Assembly: GCF_000382365.1 (NCBI RefSeq)
Contig: NZ_KB908218.1
Coordinates: 265,066-329,065, forward strand
DNA length: 64,000 nt
From: Pannonibacter phragmitetus DSM 14782
GTDB taxonomy: Bacteria; Pseudomonadota; Alphaproteobacteria; Rhizobiales; Stappiaceae
Reading direction: 5' to 3'
Under the pieces are notes generated by a model. The model did no database searches and was not told where the DNA came from. It was given only the letters and a program-made list of their open reading frames with translations. How positions within the stretch are numbered: position 1 is the stretch's first letter; each line of letters starts with the position of its first letter. Below, one piece after another: positions 17,935-26,247 of this stretch. The translations under genes were made by a program, and so were the position numbers.

Positions 17935-18435
17935 ATGAGCCTCGTTCAGGACATCGCGATTCTTCGGCAGATTCCCATGTTGTCGGATTTCTCCGACGAC
18001 CAGTTGCGCCTGCTTGCCTTCAGCGCTGAAGCCATGGATCTGATTTCAGGGTCCTTTGTCTTCGACGAGGGTGAGCGGGCCGACAGCGGCATCGTCATTG
18101 CCAAGGGCAATGTCAGCCTGCAGCGCAAGAGCACCCACGGTTTTCTGGAAGTCGAAATGGTGGGCCCCGGCGTGCTGCTGGGCGAAACCGCCATGCTGGT
18201 GGAAACCCGCCGTCCGGCCCGTGCCGTCTGCATCGGCCCGGTGCGCGTCATCCGCATCCGCCGCGCCCTGTTCAAGCGCATGGTGCAGGAGTTCCCGGAA
18301 CTCGCCCGGCGCCTCTTCGACAGCTACGCCGCGCGCTTTCAGACCACGGTCGCAGGGCTTGTGCCCATCGGCGAGAAAATGGCTGAACTGAACACCATCA
18401 TGGATGAGCTGAAGGCCCGCGTGAAAGGCGAATAG
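17935..18435 (+). CDS. Cyclic-nucleotide-binding-domain protein without HTH
   Basis: A 166-residue protein made of a Crp-like beta-barrel (residues about 14-130, with the ligand-loop-like segment VLLGETAMLVETRRPARAV) and a short C-terminal helix. There is no DNA-binding helix-turn-helix, so it cannot act as a Crp/Fnr activator by itself. The barrel keeps the GE...RRPARA pattern reminiscent of cAMP/cGMP pockets, but ligand binding is inference. It may report a second messenger to the adjacent response regulator or bind another protein. Confidence 0.82.
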   Translation: MSLVQDIAILRQIPMLSDFSDDQLRLLAFSAEAMDLISGSFVFDEGERADSGIVIAKGNVSLQRKSTHGFLEVEMVGPGVLLGETAMLVETRRPARAVCIGPVRVIRIRRALFKRMVQEFPELARRLFDSYAARFQTTVAGLVPIGEKMAELNTIMDELKARVKGE

Positions 18436-18439
18436 GCTT

Positions 18440-19330
18440 TCAGCGCTGCCGGCGCACCGGTTGCGGCAGCAGCCTTGCGCTGATCATTGGCAGCAGCGCC
18501 GTGATCAGGCCGGCCAGCGCCACCCACCAGGACGGACGGATCTGAGCGGGCATGGTGAAGAGCTGCCAGTTGAAATTGGCAAGGAACACCCGCTCCGCCG
18601 GAACCCCTGTGGCAAGGTGATACCAGAGATATTCGATGCCCGCCGTCCCAAGGCCAGCCAAAAGGCCAAGCCCCGCCAGCACCAGCGGTGAGGAAAGCGG
18701 CAGTTTCAGGCGTGCGGCCCCCCGGTAGATCATCACCAGCAGGAATAGCCCCGCCAGCAGGGTGGCCTGGCTCACATCCGATTTGGATTGCAGGAAATAG
18801 TGAAAGGCGGCCAGCGCGGTGGCCGGATAGACCAGCTCGTGCAGCCGGTGCCAGCGCGGCCCCATGCGGCGGATGGCGCTGTCCGTCGAGGTCACTCCAA
18901 GCGCCACGAGTGCTACCAGCGCGGCAAAGCCGATGGTGAGATAGAAGCGCAGCACGATTTCGGACGTGACGCGCCACAGGTCGAGATTTTCGCGGATCAC
19001 ATAGAGCATCAGATGGGCAAGGCCATAAGCCAGAGCCGTGAGGCCCAGCATCCGGCGGATGCCTGCCAGCTTGCCCCAGCCGGTGATGCGCCGCAGCGGC
19101 GAAACGGCGAGCGTTGCCACCAGAAAACGTATGGCCCAGTCACCGCTGACAAAGACGAGCTGGCGCGCCGGTTCTGGCTGCACCAGCCCCATGGCGGCGC
19201 GGGTGAGATACCAGAGCGCCGGAGCAAGGGCGATGAGGAAGACGGCAAGCTTCAGGCCTGACAGCCGTCCCTGCCGGTCCGTCCAGGGCAGAAACGCCGC
19301 CACCGGGCGCAGGCCTGACACATTGCTCAT
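18440..19330 (-). CDS. msrQ: Haem-binding membrane subunit MsrQ
   Basis: A 296-residue inner-membrane protein of the ferric-reductase-like/YedZ family with about eight hydrophobic helices. MsrQ passes electrons from the quinone pool or a flavin reductase to the periplasmic molybdoprotein MsrP, which repairs oxidized methionines. Candidate haem ligands are histidines in YGLAHLMLYV, RLHELVYPATALAAFHYF and YLWYHL. It is longer than the E. coli form (211), with an extra C-terminal part after about 220. No msrP is visible beside it, although the two are normally adjacent. Confidence 0.85.
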   Translation of the reverse strand: MSNVSGLRPVAAFLPWTDRQGRLSGLKLAVFLIALAPALWYLTRAAMGLVQPEPARQLVFVSGDWAIRFLVATLAVSPLRRITGWGKLAGIRRMLGLTALAYGLAHLMLYVIRENLDLWRVTSEIVLRFYLTIGFAALVALVALGVTSTDSAIRRMGPRWHRLHELVYPATALAAFHYFLQSKSDVSQATLLAGLFLLVMIYRGAARLKLPLSSPLVLAGLGLLAGLGTAGIEYLWYHLATGVPAERVFLANFNWQLFTMPAQIRPSWWVALAGLITALLPMISARLLPQPVRRQR

Positions 19331-19425
19331 CTCGTCAATCGCTCCGGAAAATCCAAACGCATCCTTGTACCGCTCTACGCAACACCTGCGTCTCAGGATT
19401 TTTCAAGCTTGCGTGAGTTTGCGCC

Positions 19426-20718
19426 TCACTCTTCCAGCTTGCGCACCAGCAGCTTGTCGACCCGCCTGCCATCGAGGTCGAGGACTTCGAAGTGCCAGCC
19501 CTTGGCGGTGAAGTTTTCGCCGAGGCTGGGCAGATACTTGAGCGTGTCGAGCACGAAGCCCGCGACGGTCTCGTAGTCCGGGTCCGGATCCAGCGGAAAA
19601 CCCATTTCGGCAGCGAATTCGTCCACCGGCATCCAGCCGGCGACCAGCCAGGAGCCATCTTCGCGCTGGAACAGCGCTGGTTCTCCCTCTTCTCCCTGTT
19701 CGAAGGCGCCAGTCACGGCCTCCAGCACGTCGCCGGGGGTGATGATGCCTTCGAAGTGGCCGTATTCGTCATAGACCAGCACCATATGCGCCGGAGCCTT
19801 GCGCAGGGTTTCAATAACGGCAATTGCGCCCGCGCGGTCGGATACTGCCGGAGCGTGGCGCATCAGCGGTTCAATGGCTGCGTCCGGTGTATCCAGATAG
19901 GCTCCGAGTACGTCCTTGACCGCGACCACGCCCAGAATCTCGTCAGAACTGCCCTGCCGGACGGGCAGGCGTGAGCGTGCGGTTGCGCGCAGCCTGGCGC
20001 GGATTTCCTCCGGACTGTCCTCAAGGTCCAGCACTTCAACGTCGCGGCGCGGTGTCATCAGGCCGCGTGCGTTGCGGTCGGCAAGACGCATGACGCCGGA
20101 AATCATCTCGGACTCTTCGTCCTCGATGACGCCCGCGCTCTGCGCTTCGGCCAGAACGGTGCGGATTTCCTCATCCGTGACCGTTTCGCCCGTGCTGTCC
20201 TGCTGGCCCAGAAGCCGCAGCACGCCACGTCCCGAACGGTCTAGCAGCCAGACGAGCGGCGCGGAGATCTTGGATAGCATCAGCATGGACGGTGCCACAC
20301 GGGCGGCAACGCTTTCGGGTGCGCGCAGGGCGATCCGTTTGGGCACCAGTTCGCCCACGATCAGCGACATGTAGGTGATGGCTACGACGACTGAGCCGAC
20401 ACCCAGTGCATCGGCCGCAGCGGGCGGCAGGCCCTGCGTCAGCAGCCAGCCTGAGAGGCGCGCGCCCAGCGTCGCGCCGGAGAAGGCGCCCGACAGGACA
20501 CCCACCAGGGTGATGCCGATCTGCACGGTGGAGAGAAACCGCCCCGGATCTTCCGACAGGCGCAACGCCACCGCAGCCCCCCGGCTTCCCTGATCGGCCA
20601 GCAGCTTCAGCCGCACGGGCCGGGACGAGACAACGGCAAGTTCCGACATGGCCAGAACGCCATTGAGCAGGGTGAGGCAGACGACGATGGCGATTTCGAA
20701 ATACACGGGCTGATCCAC
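19426..20718 (-). CDS. CorC/HlyC (CNNM-type) membrane protein with CBS pair
   Basis: A 430-residue protein with domains in the usual order: a DUF21/CNNM transmembrane domain (residues about 1-190, four hydrophobic stretches), a CBS pair (about 210-335, including MTPRRDVEVLDLED and HMVLVYDEYGHFEGIITPGDVLEAVTG), and the C-terminal CorC_HlyC small domain (about 345-428). Family members are implicated in magnesium and cobalt efflux; the old hemolysin name is historical. The likely start is GTG. No linked gene suggests a more specific role. Confidence 0.9.
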   Translation of the reverse strand: MDQPVYFEIAIVVCLTLLNGVLAMSELAVVSSRPVRLKLLADQGSRGAAVALRLSEDPGRFLSTVQIGITLVGVLSGAFSGATLGARLSGWLLTQGLPPAAADALGVGSVVVAITYMSLIVGELVPKRIALRAPESVAARVAPSMLMLSKISAPLVWLLDRSGRGVLRLLGQQDSTGETVTDEEIRTVLAEAQSAGVIEDEESEMISGVMRLADRNARGLMTPRRDVEVLDLEDSPEEIRARLRATARSRLPVRQGSSDEILGVVAVKDVLGAYLDTPDAAIEPLMRHAPAVSDRAGAIAVIETLRKAPAHMVLVYDEYGHFEGIITPGDVLEAVTGAFEQGEEGEPALFQREDGSWLVAGWMPVDEFAAEMGFPLDPDPDYETVAGFVLDTLKYLPSLGENFTAKGWHFEVLDLDGRRVDKLLVRKLEE

Positions 20719-20836
20719 GCAAGCTGGAAGCCGATACCTGCGTCATGCCGGCATCCGGATGCCATTATATGGGGAGAATTGCGCGAAGAGGAATGCCAAA
20801 GGGGGCCGCGAAAGACCGGCTGGTTCCGTGAAGGGG

Positions 20837-21793
20837 CTATCTCTGCCCGGCTTCAATTATCCCGGCGGGCCATGTGCCATTTCTGGCAAGAGTATGCGCC
20901 AGGGTGCGGACTTCTTCGGCCGCGAGTTGAACGGCGCGGTCTGCGGATGCTGATCTGTGGTGGCAGATGCAGACGTCACGCGAGTAGGCGGGGCTCAGGG
21001 GAATTCCGGCGACCAGACCGCCCGCGATCTCTGCGTGAAAGGCGCTGCGGGCGAAGATGCCGAAGCCTTCGCCGGAACTGACCATCCGCACCAGATGATG
21101 GCCTGCATCGATCTCGTACTTGATGTTCAGCTTGCGGCCGACGGAAGCCAGATGGTTCTCCATGTTGCGGCGCAGGCCATGGCGTGCGGAAGTGACGATG
21201 AGTGGCAGCTGATCGAGTTTCTCCAGGGGGTAGGGGGATGGCAGTTCTTCCAGGTCCTTGCAGCGGCCGATCAGCATGATGTCTTCACGCAGGATGCGTC
21301 TGCTCACGATGCTTTCGCTGCTGGGCGTGTTGAACGTGACGGCGATGCTGATTTCCCGGTTTTCCAGCCAGCCTTGCAGATAACCCGACATGGCTTCGAC
21401 GAGACGAATGGCGACGCGCGGATATTTGCGCTTCAGCAGGGTCAGCAGCGGGTAGGTCAGAACCGCTGCTGCTGAGGGGGGCAGACCAATGGCTACTTCA
21501 CCTTGCGGCTCCTCTGCCGTGGTAAGCAGTCCGCGCTCGGCATCCTGAACCAGACTGAAGATCTCGTAGCTGCGCTCCAGCAGCAGCTTCCCCGCATCGG
21601 TGACGTCCATGCCGCGGGGCAGGCGGTGGAACAGGGTGATGCCAAGGTCAGCTTCAAGCCGCCGGATCGTTGCCGACAGCGCAGGCTGGGCGACGCCCAG
21701 ACGCACAGCAGCCTGCGTGATGCTGGCTTCCTCACAAACGGCAATGAATGCCGAAAGCCGCGAAAGATCAAACTTGTAGGACAGATTTCGCAT
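20837..21793 (-). CDS. LysR-family transcriptional regulator
   Basis: A 318-residue LysR-type regulator. The winged HTH is at the N-terminus (FIAVCEEASITQAAVRLGVAQPALSATIRRLE), and the effector domain follows with GLPPSAAAVLTYPLL. It is transcribed away from the TRAP transporter operon starting at 21900, with 106 bases between, the classical arrangement for a LysR protein controlling its neighbour and itself. The start at MRNLSYKFDL is preferred over an upstream in-frame ATG because it gives the usual N-terminal spacing to the HTH; neither has a strong ribosome site. Confidence 0.93.
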   Translation of the reverse strand: MRNLSYKFDLSRLSAFIAVCEEASITQAAVRLGVAQPALSATIRRLEADLGITLFHRLPRGMDVTDAGKLLLERSYEIFSLVQDAERGLLTTAEEPQGEVAIGLPPSAAAVLTYPLLTLLKRKYPRVAIRLVEAMSGYLQGWLENREISIAVTFNTPSSESIVSRRILREDIMLIGRCKDLEELPSPYPLEKLDQLPLIVTSARHGLRRNMENHLASVGRKLNIKYEIDAGHHLVRMVSSGEGFGIFARSAFHAEIAGGLVAGIPLSPAYSRDVCICHHRSASADRAVQLAAEEVRTLAHTLARNGTWPAGIIEAGQR

Positions 21794-21899
21794 GGCTGAT
21801 ATATGAAAAACCTTATGCCAACATGGAAAAGAAATATGCGAACTATCTGGCAGGTTCAACTACTCTCCCCGGCAGAACAAACTCGGGAGGGTAATTTCC

Positions 21900-22904
21900 A
21901 TGACATTCTGCAAGTTCCTGACGGCTGCCAGCCTGGCCGTCATGCTCATCACGCCGGCATCGGCCGATAGCTACACGATCAAGGTCACGCTCGATACGAG
22001 CCCCCTGCATGTCCGTAATGTCTGGCTGAAAGAATTTGCCGGGAAGGTGCAGGCTGAGTCTCAGGGGCGCTTGAACATCACGATCTTCGAAGCGGCTTCG
22101 GCCTTCAAGGATGTCGAGGCGGCGGCTGCGGTTGCCCAGGGTGCCGTCGACATGGCGGTTCCGCAGTATCAGCTCATCTCCAAGTTTGTTCCTGATGCCG
22201 ATATCGAGCAGCTGCCGATGTTCTACGGCGCGCCGCGCGAAAAGATCTATGCGGTCATTGATGGCGAAGCCGGCAAGGAATTGAACGAAAAGATCGAGAG
22301 CAAGTTGGGTGTCACCGTGATCGGGCGTCCGATTGATCTCGGCTTTGGCACGGTCTTTTCGACGAATACGGAACTCACCACTCCTGAAAATCTGAAGGGC
22401 CTCAAGGTGCGTGTGCCTGGCGGGCCCGCAACATCACGGCGCTATGAAATCATGGGTGCTGCGCCTGCCCAGATTGCCTGGCCGGATGTGCCGCAAGCTT
22501 TGCAGACCGGCACGATCTCGGCTCTCTGGACGACGCAGGAATCCCTCGCCAGCGCAAAGCTCTGGGATGCCGGCGTGAAATATGGCCTCGATGACCGTCA
22601 GGCCATCGTTCAGTATGTGCCGCTGATGAACACCACTGTCTGGGAATCGCTTCCGGAAGATCTGCGCGATCTCTTCACACAGACCTGGGACAGCATGGTT
22701 GATGCTCAGCGGGATGCCGCGCATCAGCGCCAGGATGAAGCCAGGCAGCTCAATGCTTCGAACGGCATCGTTTCGGTTGAGCCGTCACAGGCAAGCCTCG
22801 ACGCCATGCGCGAGCAGCTGCTTCAGGCACAGCCCGACTTGGTGAAGAGACTGGGCATGGACGCTGACTTCGTCACCAAGGTCCAGAAGGTTCTCATTCA
22901 GTGA
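21900..22904 (+). CDS. dctP: TRAP transporter solute-binding protein (DctP)
   Basis: A 334-residue periplasmic binding protein with a signal peptide cleaved after ITPASA. The DctP fold is recognizable: VRNVWLKEFAGKV, the ligand-contact region LKGLKVRVPGGPATSRRYE (an Arg there normally clamps the substrate carboxylate), and GAAPAQIAWPDVPQALQTG. It delivers an organic acid to the DctQM membrane proteins encoded downstream. A GGGAGG is visible in the region before the ATG. Substrate cannot be read from sequence; the tautomerase and hydrolase encoded downstream hint at a keto- or ester-containing acid. Confidence 0.93.
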   Translation: MTFCKFLTAASLAVMLITPASADSYTIKVTLDTSPLHVRNVWLKEFAGKVQAESQGRLNITIFEAASAFKDVEAAAAVAQGAVDMAVPQYQLISKFVPDADIEQLPMFYGAPREKIYAVIDGEAGKELNEKIESKLGVTVIGRPIDLGFGTVFSTNTELTTPENLKGLKVRVPGGPATSRRYEIMGAAPAQIAWPDVPQALQTGTISALWTTQESLASAKLWDAGVKYGLDDRQAIVQYVPLMNTTVWESLPEDLRDLFTQTWDSMVDAQRDAAHQRQDEARQLNASNGIVSVEPSQASLDAMREQLLQAQPDLVKRLGMDADFVTKVQKVLIQ

Positions 22905-22919
22905 TCTGACTTGCGGAAG

Positions 22920-22939
22920 CCTGCCTTCGGGCAGGTTTT
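22920..22939 (+). terminator. Intergenic hairpin with U-run between dctP and dctQ
   Basis: CCTGCC (22920-22925), loop TTCG, GGCAGG (22930-22935) and TTTT (22936-22939) form a compact intrinsic terminator just 16 bases after the dctP stop. Because dctQM lie in the same direction, it probably works as a partial terminator or 3'-end stabilizer. That would keep the binding protein more abundant than the permease. Confidence 0.8.
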
Positions 22940-22984
22940 CACTTGCGGGCGGCTTGCAACCTGATAGTGGCAGGGCAGTTCAAG

Positions 22985-23464
22985 ATGAAAAGCAGTTATA
23001 AGATAATCGGGGCGGTTGAAAACACGATCATCGGCGTTTTTGCCCTGCTTGCCTGTATTCTCGTTGTGAGCGAGGCGTTTATACGGTTTGTCGTACCGGA
23101 AAGTCTGCCCGACTGGGGGCAGGAGGTCACCATCTATCTGATTGGCTGGGCCGTCATGCTGTGTGCCGGGCAGATGGTCCGGGAGAAAATGCATGTTGGT
23201 GTCGACATTGTACTGCAGACACTGTCTTCCCGCAGCTTGCGTTATCTCGAAATATTTACCGCCCTTTTCGGCCTGATCGTTTCCGGCTTCATCGTCTATG
23301 CAGGCGCGAAATCCGTCGAATTCGCCTGGCGGTTCGGTGAACAGAGCGACAGCTCGATCCGCTTTCCCATGTGGCTCTTCTATCTTTCCATCCCTTTCGG
23401 CTTTGGACTGACGGGCCTCCAGTACGCAATCCAGCTGGTTACGGCTTTCCGGGGGAAGCGCTGA
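22985..23464 (+). CDS. dctQ: TRAP transporter small permease (DctQ)
   Basis: A 159-residue membrane protein with four hydrophobic helices, as expected for the small TRAP subunit, and the typical segment WGQEVTIYLIGWAVMLCAGQMVREKMHVGVD. The ATG at 22985 has AGGG 9 bases upstream; an in-frame TTG at 22943 is less likely. It ends 1 base before dctM. The subunit pairs with DctM to form the sodium-driven carrier. Confidence 0.92.
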   Translation: MKSSYKIIGAVENTIIGVFALLACILVVSEAFIRFVVPESLPDWGQEVTIYLIGWAVMLCAGQMVREKMHVGVDIVLQTLSSRSLRYLEIFTALFGLIVSGFIVYAGAKSVEFAWRFGEQSDSSIRFPMWLFYLSIPFGFGLTGLQYAIQLVTAFRGKR

Positions 23465-23465
23465 G

Positions 23466-24749
23466 ATGATGCTGCTTTTTATCGTTGCCGCCTTCATTGT
23501 TCTCCTGCTGGCCGGCGTTCCCATCTTCTTGTCCCTGTCCGGTCTCTCTCTCTTCGCGTGGCTGATTGAGGGCAAGCCTCTCGTCAGTTTCGGGCAGCAG
23601 TTCTCCAATCATATGAACTCCTACACGCTGGTGGCTGTGCCTCTCTTCGTGATCGCAGCCACCTTCATGCAGCGCGGCGGTGTGGCGAAGGCCCTGATCG
23701 ATCTGGCGGCAGCATGGGTGGGGCAGCGCAAGGGTGCCCTGGCCATCGTCTGCATCATGGCGACCGGCGTCTTTGCAGCCATATCCGGGTCGTCAGTGGC
23801 GACCGCAATGGCAATTGGTGCGGTTCTGGTGCCCGCGATGCTGCATCGCGGCTATCCGATTGCCTTCACCACAGGCACGATCGGTGCTGGCGGCACGCTT
23901 GGCATCCTGATACCGCCAAGCCTTGCCATGCTGATCTATGGCATCATTGCCGATGAATCCGTGCCGCGGCTTTTTCTGGCCGGTGTCATTCCCGGTCTCC
24001 TGCAGGCCCTGATCTTCATCGTCTACATCGTCTGGTTTGCCAGGCGTCACAATCTGCCGCTGGAGCCAAGGCTGGACCGGGCCGCGTTCTGGAACGCTCA
24101 TGTGCGTGCCTTGCCGGCTCTTCTGGTGCCGGTGATCATTCTGGGCGGAATTTATTCCGGCCTGGTCACGATCTCCGAAGCTGCCGGCCTTTCTGCCGTC
24201 GTTGCCATCCTCGTCAGTCTTCTGTTCTACCGGGACATCGGGCTGCGCGACGTTCTGCCAATTCTGGCCGATTCAATACGGCAGACCGCGGTCATCATCT
24301 TCATTGTCATCAGCGCACTGACATTCGCTCACTGGCTGACGGCGGCAGGTGCAACCACGATGTTGAGCGAAGCTGTCGTGAAGGCAGATCTCTCGGCCTG
24401 GCAGTTCCTCGTTTTTGCAAACGTGGTGATGTTCATTCTCGGCATGTTCCTGGAAGTGATCTCAGTCATCCTGATCTTTGTGCCGCTGGTCATTCCGATC
24501 ATTCACCACCTTGGCATCGATCCGATCCATTTTGGCGTGATCCTGGTGATCAACATGGAGATTGCCCTGCTGACGCCGCCTGTGGGGCTCAATCTCTATG
24601 TGCTGCAGTCGATTGCAAACACGCCGCTCGCCAATGTCATCAAGGGCGTGGGCCCCTACATCGTGCTGATGCTCGGGCTTCTGGCCGTCATCACCTTCGT
24701 TCCGGAAATTTCTACCTGGCTTCCGGCGTTCGTCTTCAACAAAAACTAA
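23466..24749 (+). CDS. dctM: TRAP transporter large permease (DctM)
   Basis: A 427-residue carrier subunit with about twelve hydrophobic segments. The family landmarks are VPLFVIAATFMQRGGVAKALIDLA, GVFAAISGSSVATAMAIGAVLVPAML, GTLGILIPPSLAMLIYG and LLTPPVGLNLYVLQ. It performs sodium-coupled uptake of the substrate handed over by the binding protein. GGGGGAAG precedes the ATG. Confidence 0.95.
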   Translation: MMLLFIVAAFIVLLLAGVPIFLSLSGLSLFAWLIEGKPLVSFGQQFSNHMNSYTLVAVPLFVIAATFMQRGGVAKALIDLAAAWVGQRKGALAIVCIMATGVFAAISGSSVATAMAIGAVLVPAMLHRGYPIAFTTGTIGAGGTLGILIPPSLAMLIYGIIADESVPRLFLAGVIPGLLQALIFIVYIVWFARRHNLPLEPRLDRAAFWNAHVRALPALLVPVIILGGIYSGLVTISEAAGLSAVVAILVSLLFYRDIGLRDVLPILADSIRQTAVIIFIVISALTFAHWLTAAGATTMLSEAVVKADLSAWQFLVFANVVMFILGMFLEVISVILIFVPLVIPIIHHLGIDPIHFGVILVINMEIALLTPPVGLNLYVLQSIANTPLANVIKGVGPYIVLMLGLLAVITFVPEISTWLPAFVFNKN

Positions 24750-24767
24750 AATCTGCAGGGGATCCCC

Positions 24768-25118
24768 ATGCCCGTCGTACAGGTTCATGTTGCTCCAGAA
24801 ATTGCCGGTCAGGCTGGCCTCAAGGCCCGCGAGATTGGTGAAATCATCGAACAGGGGCTCATCAGTCTGCTTTCAGCGTCACCTGACAAGATCCAGATCG
24901 CCATCGTGGCCGCACTTGCCATGCCGAAGGGCTGCCAGCTTCTCGTGGCCGTCGATCACAGGGCCTCGGACGAACGCCCGAAGCCCATTCGCGATGAACT
25001 GGCGCACCAGATTGCCACGCAGCTTCACGGCCTTCTGGGAGCATCCATCCGGGTCCGGCTGATCGGCATAGACCCGGCCTATATTTCCGCCTGCGATATT
25101 CATGAGGCTGGCAGATGA
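24768..25118 (+). CDS. Tautomerase-superfamily protein
   Basis: A 116-residue protein starting Met-Pro-Val-Val-Gln-Val; Pro2 would be the catalytic N-terminal proline of the 4-oxalocrotonate tautomerase superfamily after Met removal. It is about twice the 62-residue 4-OT length, similar to MIF/CHMI-type monomers. It sits in the operon 18 bases after dctM and overlaps the hydrolase gene by 4 bases (ATGA), so a role in isomerizing the imported compound or its hydrolysis product is likely. The specific substrate is unknown. Confidence 0.75.
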   Translation: MPVVQVHVAPEIAGQAGLKAREIGEIIEQGLISLLSASPDKIQIAIVAALAMPKGCQLLVAVDHRASDERPKPIRDELAHQIATQLHGLLGASIRVRLIGIDPAYISACDIHEAGR

Positions 25119-26089
25119 GCAGTCATGATCCCATCGTTCTGAGCAGCATCAACTCGTTCCACATCGGCGGCAGTGTGGTCAGGCTGCAGGGCCAGCCAAG
25201 GCGGGAGGTGAAGGTTTCTGCCAACGGCGACGCAAGGACGGTTGATCTCAACGGAGGTTATTTCGTCGGGCAGCTCTACGCCCAGCACTTCCGTCAGGCT
25301 TCGCCCAGATCAGGTCTGCCGGTGCTCTTCTGGCATGGCGGAGCCATGTCCGGCGTCACCTGGGAAACTACGCCGGATGGCCGACCCGGCTGGCAGAACT
25401 ACTTTCTCCGCAAGGGCTATGACGTTGTCGTTTCCGACGCAGTCGAACGGGGCAGGGCGTCCTGGGCCCCGTTTCCCGAGATCTATGATGGCAGCCCGCT
25501 GTTCCGCACGCAGCAAGATGCCTGGACCCTGTTCAGAATGGGCCTGAAGGAAGGCTACCACGAGGACCAGGCCTTGAGGCGCGGCTATGAGGGGCAGCGT
25601 TTTCCCTTGTCGGCCTTCGACCAGTTGTCGGCACAATTCGTGGCGCGGTGGACGACAAACAACGAGCGTACTCTGGCAGCCTATGAAAAGCTGCTGGACC
25701 GGGTTGGCCCTGCCATCATCATCGCCCACAGTCAGGGCGGCTGGTTTGCGCAGCAAATTGCAGCCAGGAAGCCCGAACAGATCGCTGCCATTGTTGCAAT
25801 CGAGCCGGCCGGCGCGCCCACGCTGAGCGAGGCCGAGACGAAGCTGGCTGCCCGCGTGCCATATCTCTATGTCTGGGGCGACTATTGCAATGATCACCCG
25901 GCCTGGCAGGGCTACAAGGCAAAAGTCCTGCTTCATTGCCAAATGCTGCAGGAGCATGGAGCATCCGTCGCACAGCTGGACTTGCCATTGGAAGGCATCA
26001 GGGGGAATTCCCACATGCCGATGATGGATGACAACAGCGATTATGTGGCAGCGATGGTCGCCAGCTGGCTTGCCGGCAAGGGCCTCTAA
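25115..26089 (+). CDS. Alpha/beta hydrolase (esterase or lactonase)
   Basis: A 324-residue alpha/beta-hydrolase. The oxyanion HG motif is FWHGGAMSG, and the nucleophile elbow is HSQGG (serine in AHSQGGWFAQQIA). A late aspartate lies in VWGDYCNDHPAW, and the catalytic histidine is probably in IRGNSHMPMMDDNSD. No signal peptide, so cytoplasmic. The pattern is common in esterases annotated next to sugar-acid or aromatic-acid transporters. Its coupling to the tautomerase suggests that it opens a lactone or ester after uptake; that is inference. Confidence 0.83.
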   Translation: MSSHDPIVLSSINSFHIGGSVVRLQGQPRREVKVSANGDARTVDLNGGYFVGQLYAQHFRQASPRSGLPVLFWHGGAMSGVTWETTPDGRPGWQNYFLRKGYDVVVSDAVERGRASWAPFPEIYDGSPLFRTQQDAWTLFRMGLKEGYHEDQALRRGYEGQRFPLSAFDQLSAQFVARWTTNNERTLAAYEKLLDRVGPAIIIAHSQGGWFAQQIAARKPEQIAAIVAIEPAGAPTLSEAETKLAARVPYLYVWGDYCNDHPAWQGYKAKVLLHCQMLQEHGASVAQLDLPLEGIRGNSHMPMMDDNSDYVAAMVASWLAGKGL

Positions 26090-26132
26090 AGGCTGCCTTG
26101 CATCGAGGCAGTCCGGAGCATGAATGAACAAA

Positions 26133-26155
26133 GGCCGCCCAAAAGGGCGGCCCTT
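26133..26155 (+). terminator. Intrinsic terminator after the TRAP/hydrolase operon
   Basis: GGCCGCCC (26133-26140), loop AAAA, and GGGCGGCC (26145-26152) form a perfect 8-bp stem, followed by CTT on one side and preceded by an A-rich stretch (ACAAA). It could therefore serve the hydrolase operon from the left and leuD from the right. Confidence 0.7.
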
Positions 26156-26194
26156 GCAACTTGTATCCATGGCCATCTGGCCGGGCCTTTCAGC

Positions 26195-26230
26195 GCATCC
26201 GCATCCGCATCCGCATCCGCATCCGCATCA
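26195..26230. repeat. Hexanucleotide tandem repeat (GCATCC)5 GCATCA
   Basis: Five perfect GCATCC units at 26195-26224 and a sixth variant unit (GCATCA) at 26225-26230. The tract lies in the short convergent gap just beyond the leuD stop. It is the kind of microsatellite that slips during replication; in this position it would change only untranslated sequence. Confidence 0.93.
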
Positions 26231-26247
26231 GACCCAGCCCGGCGCTA

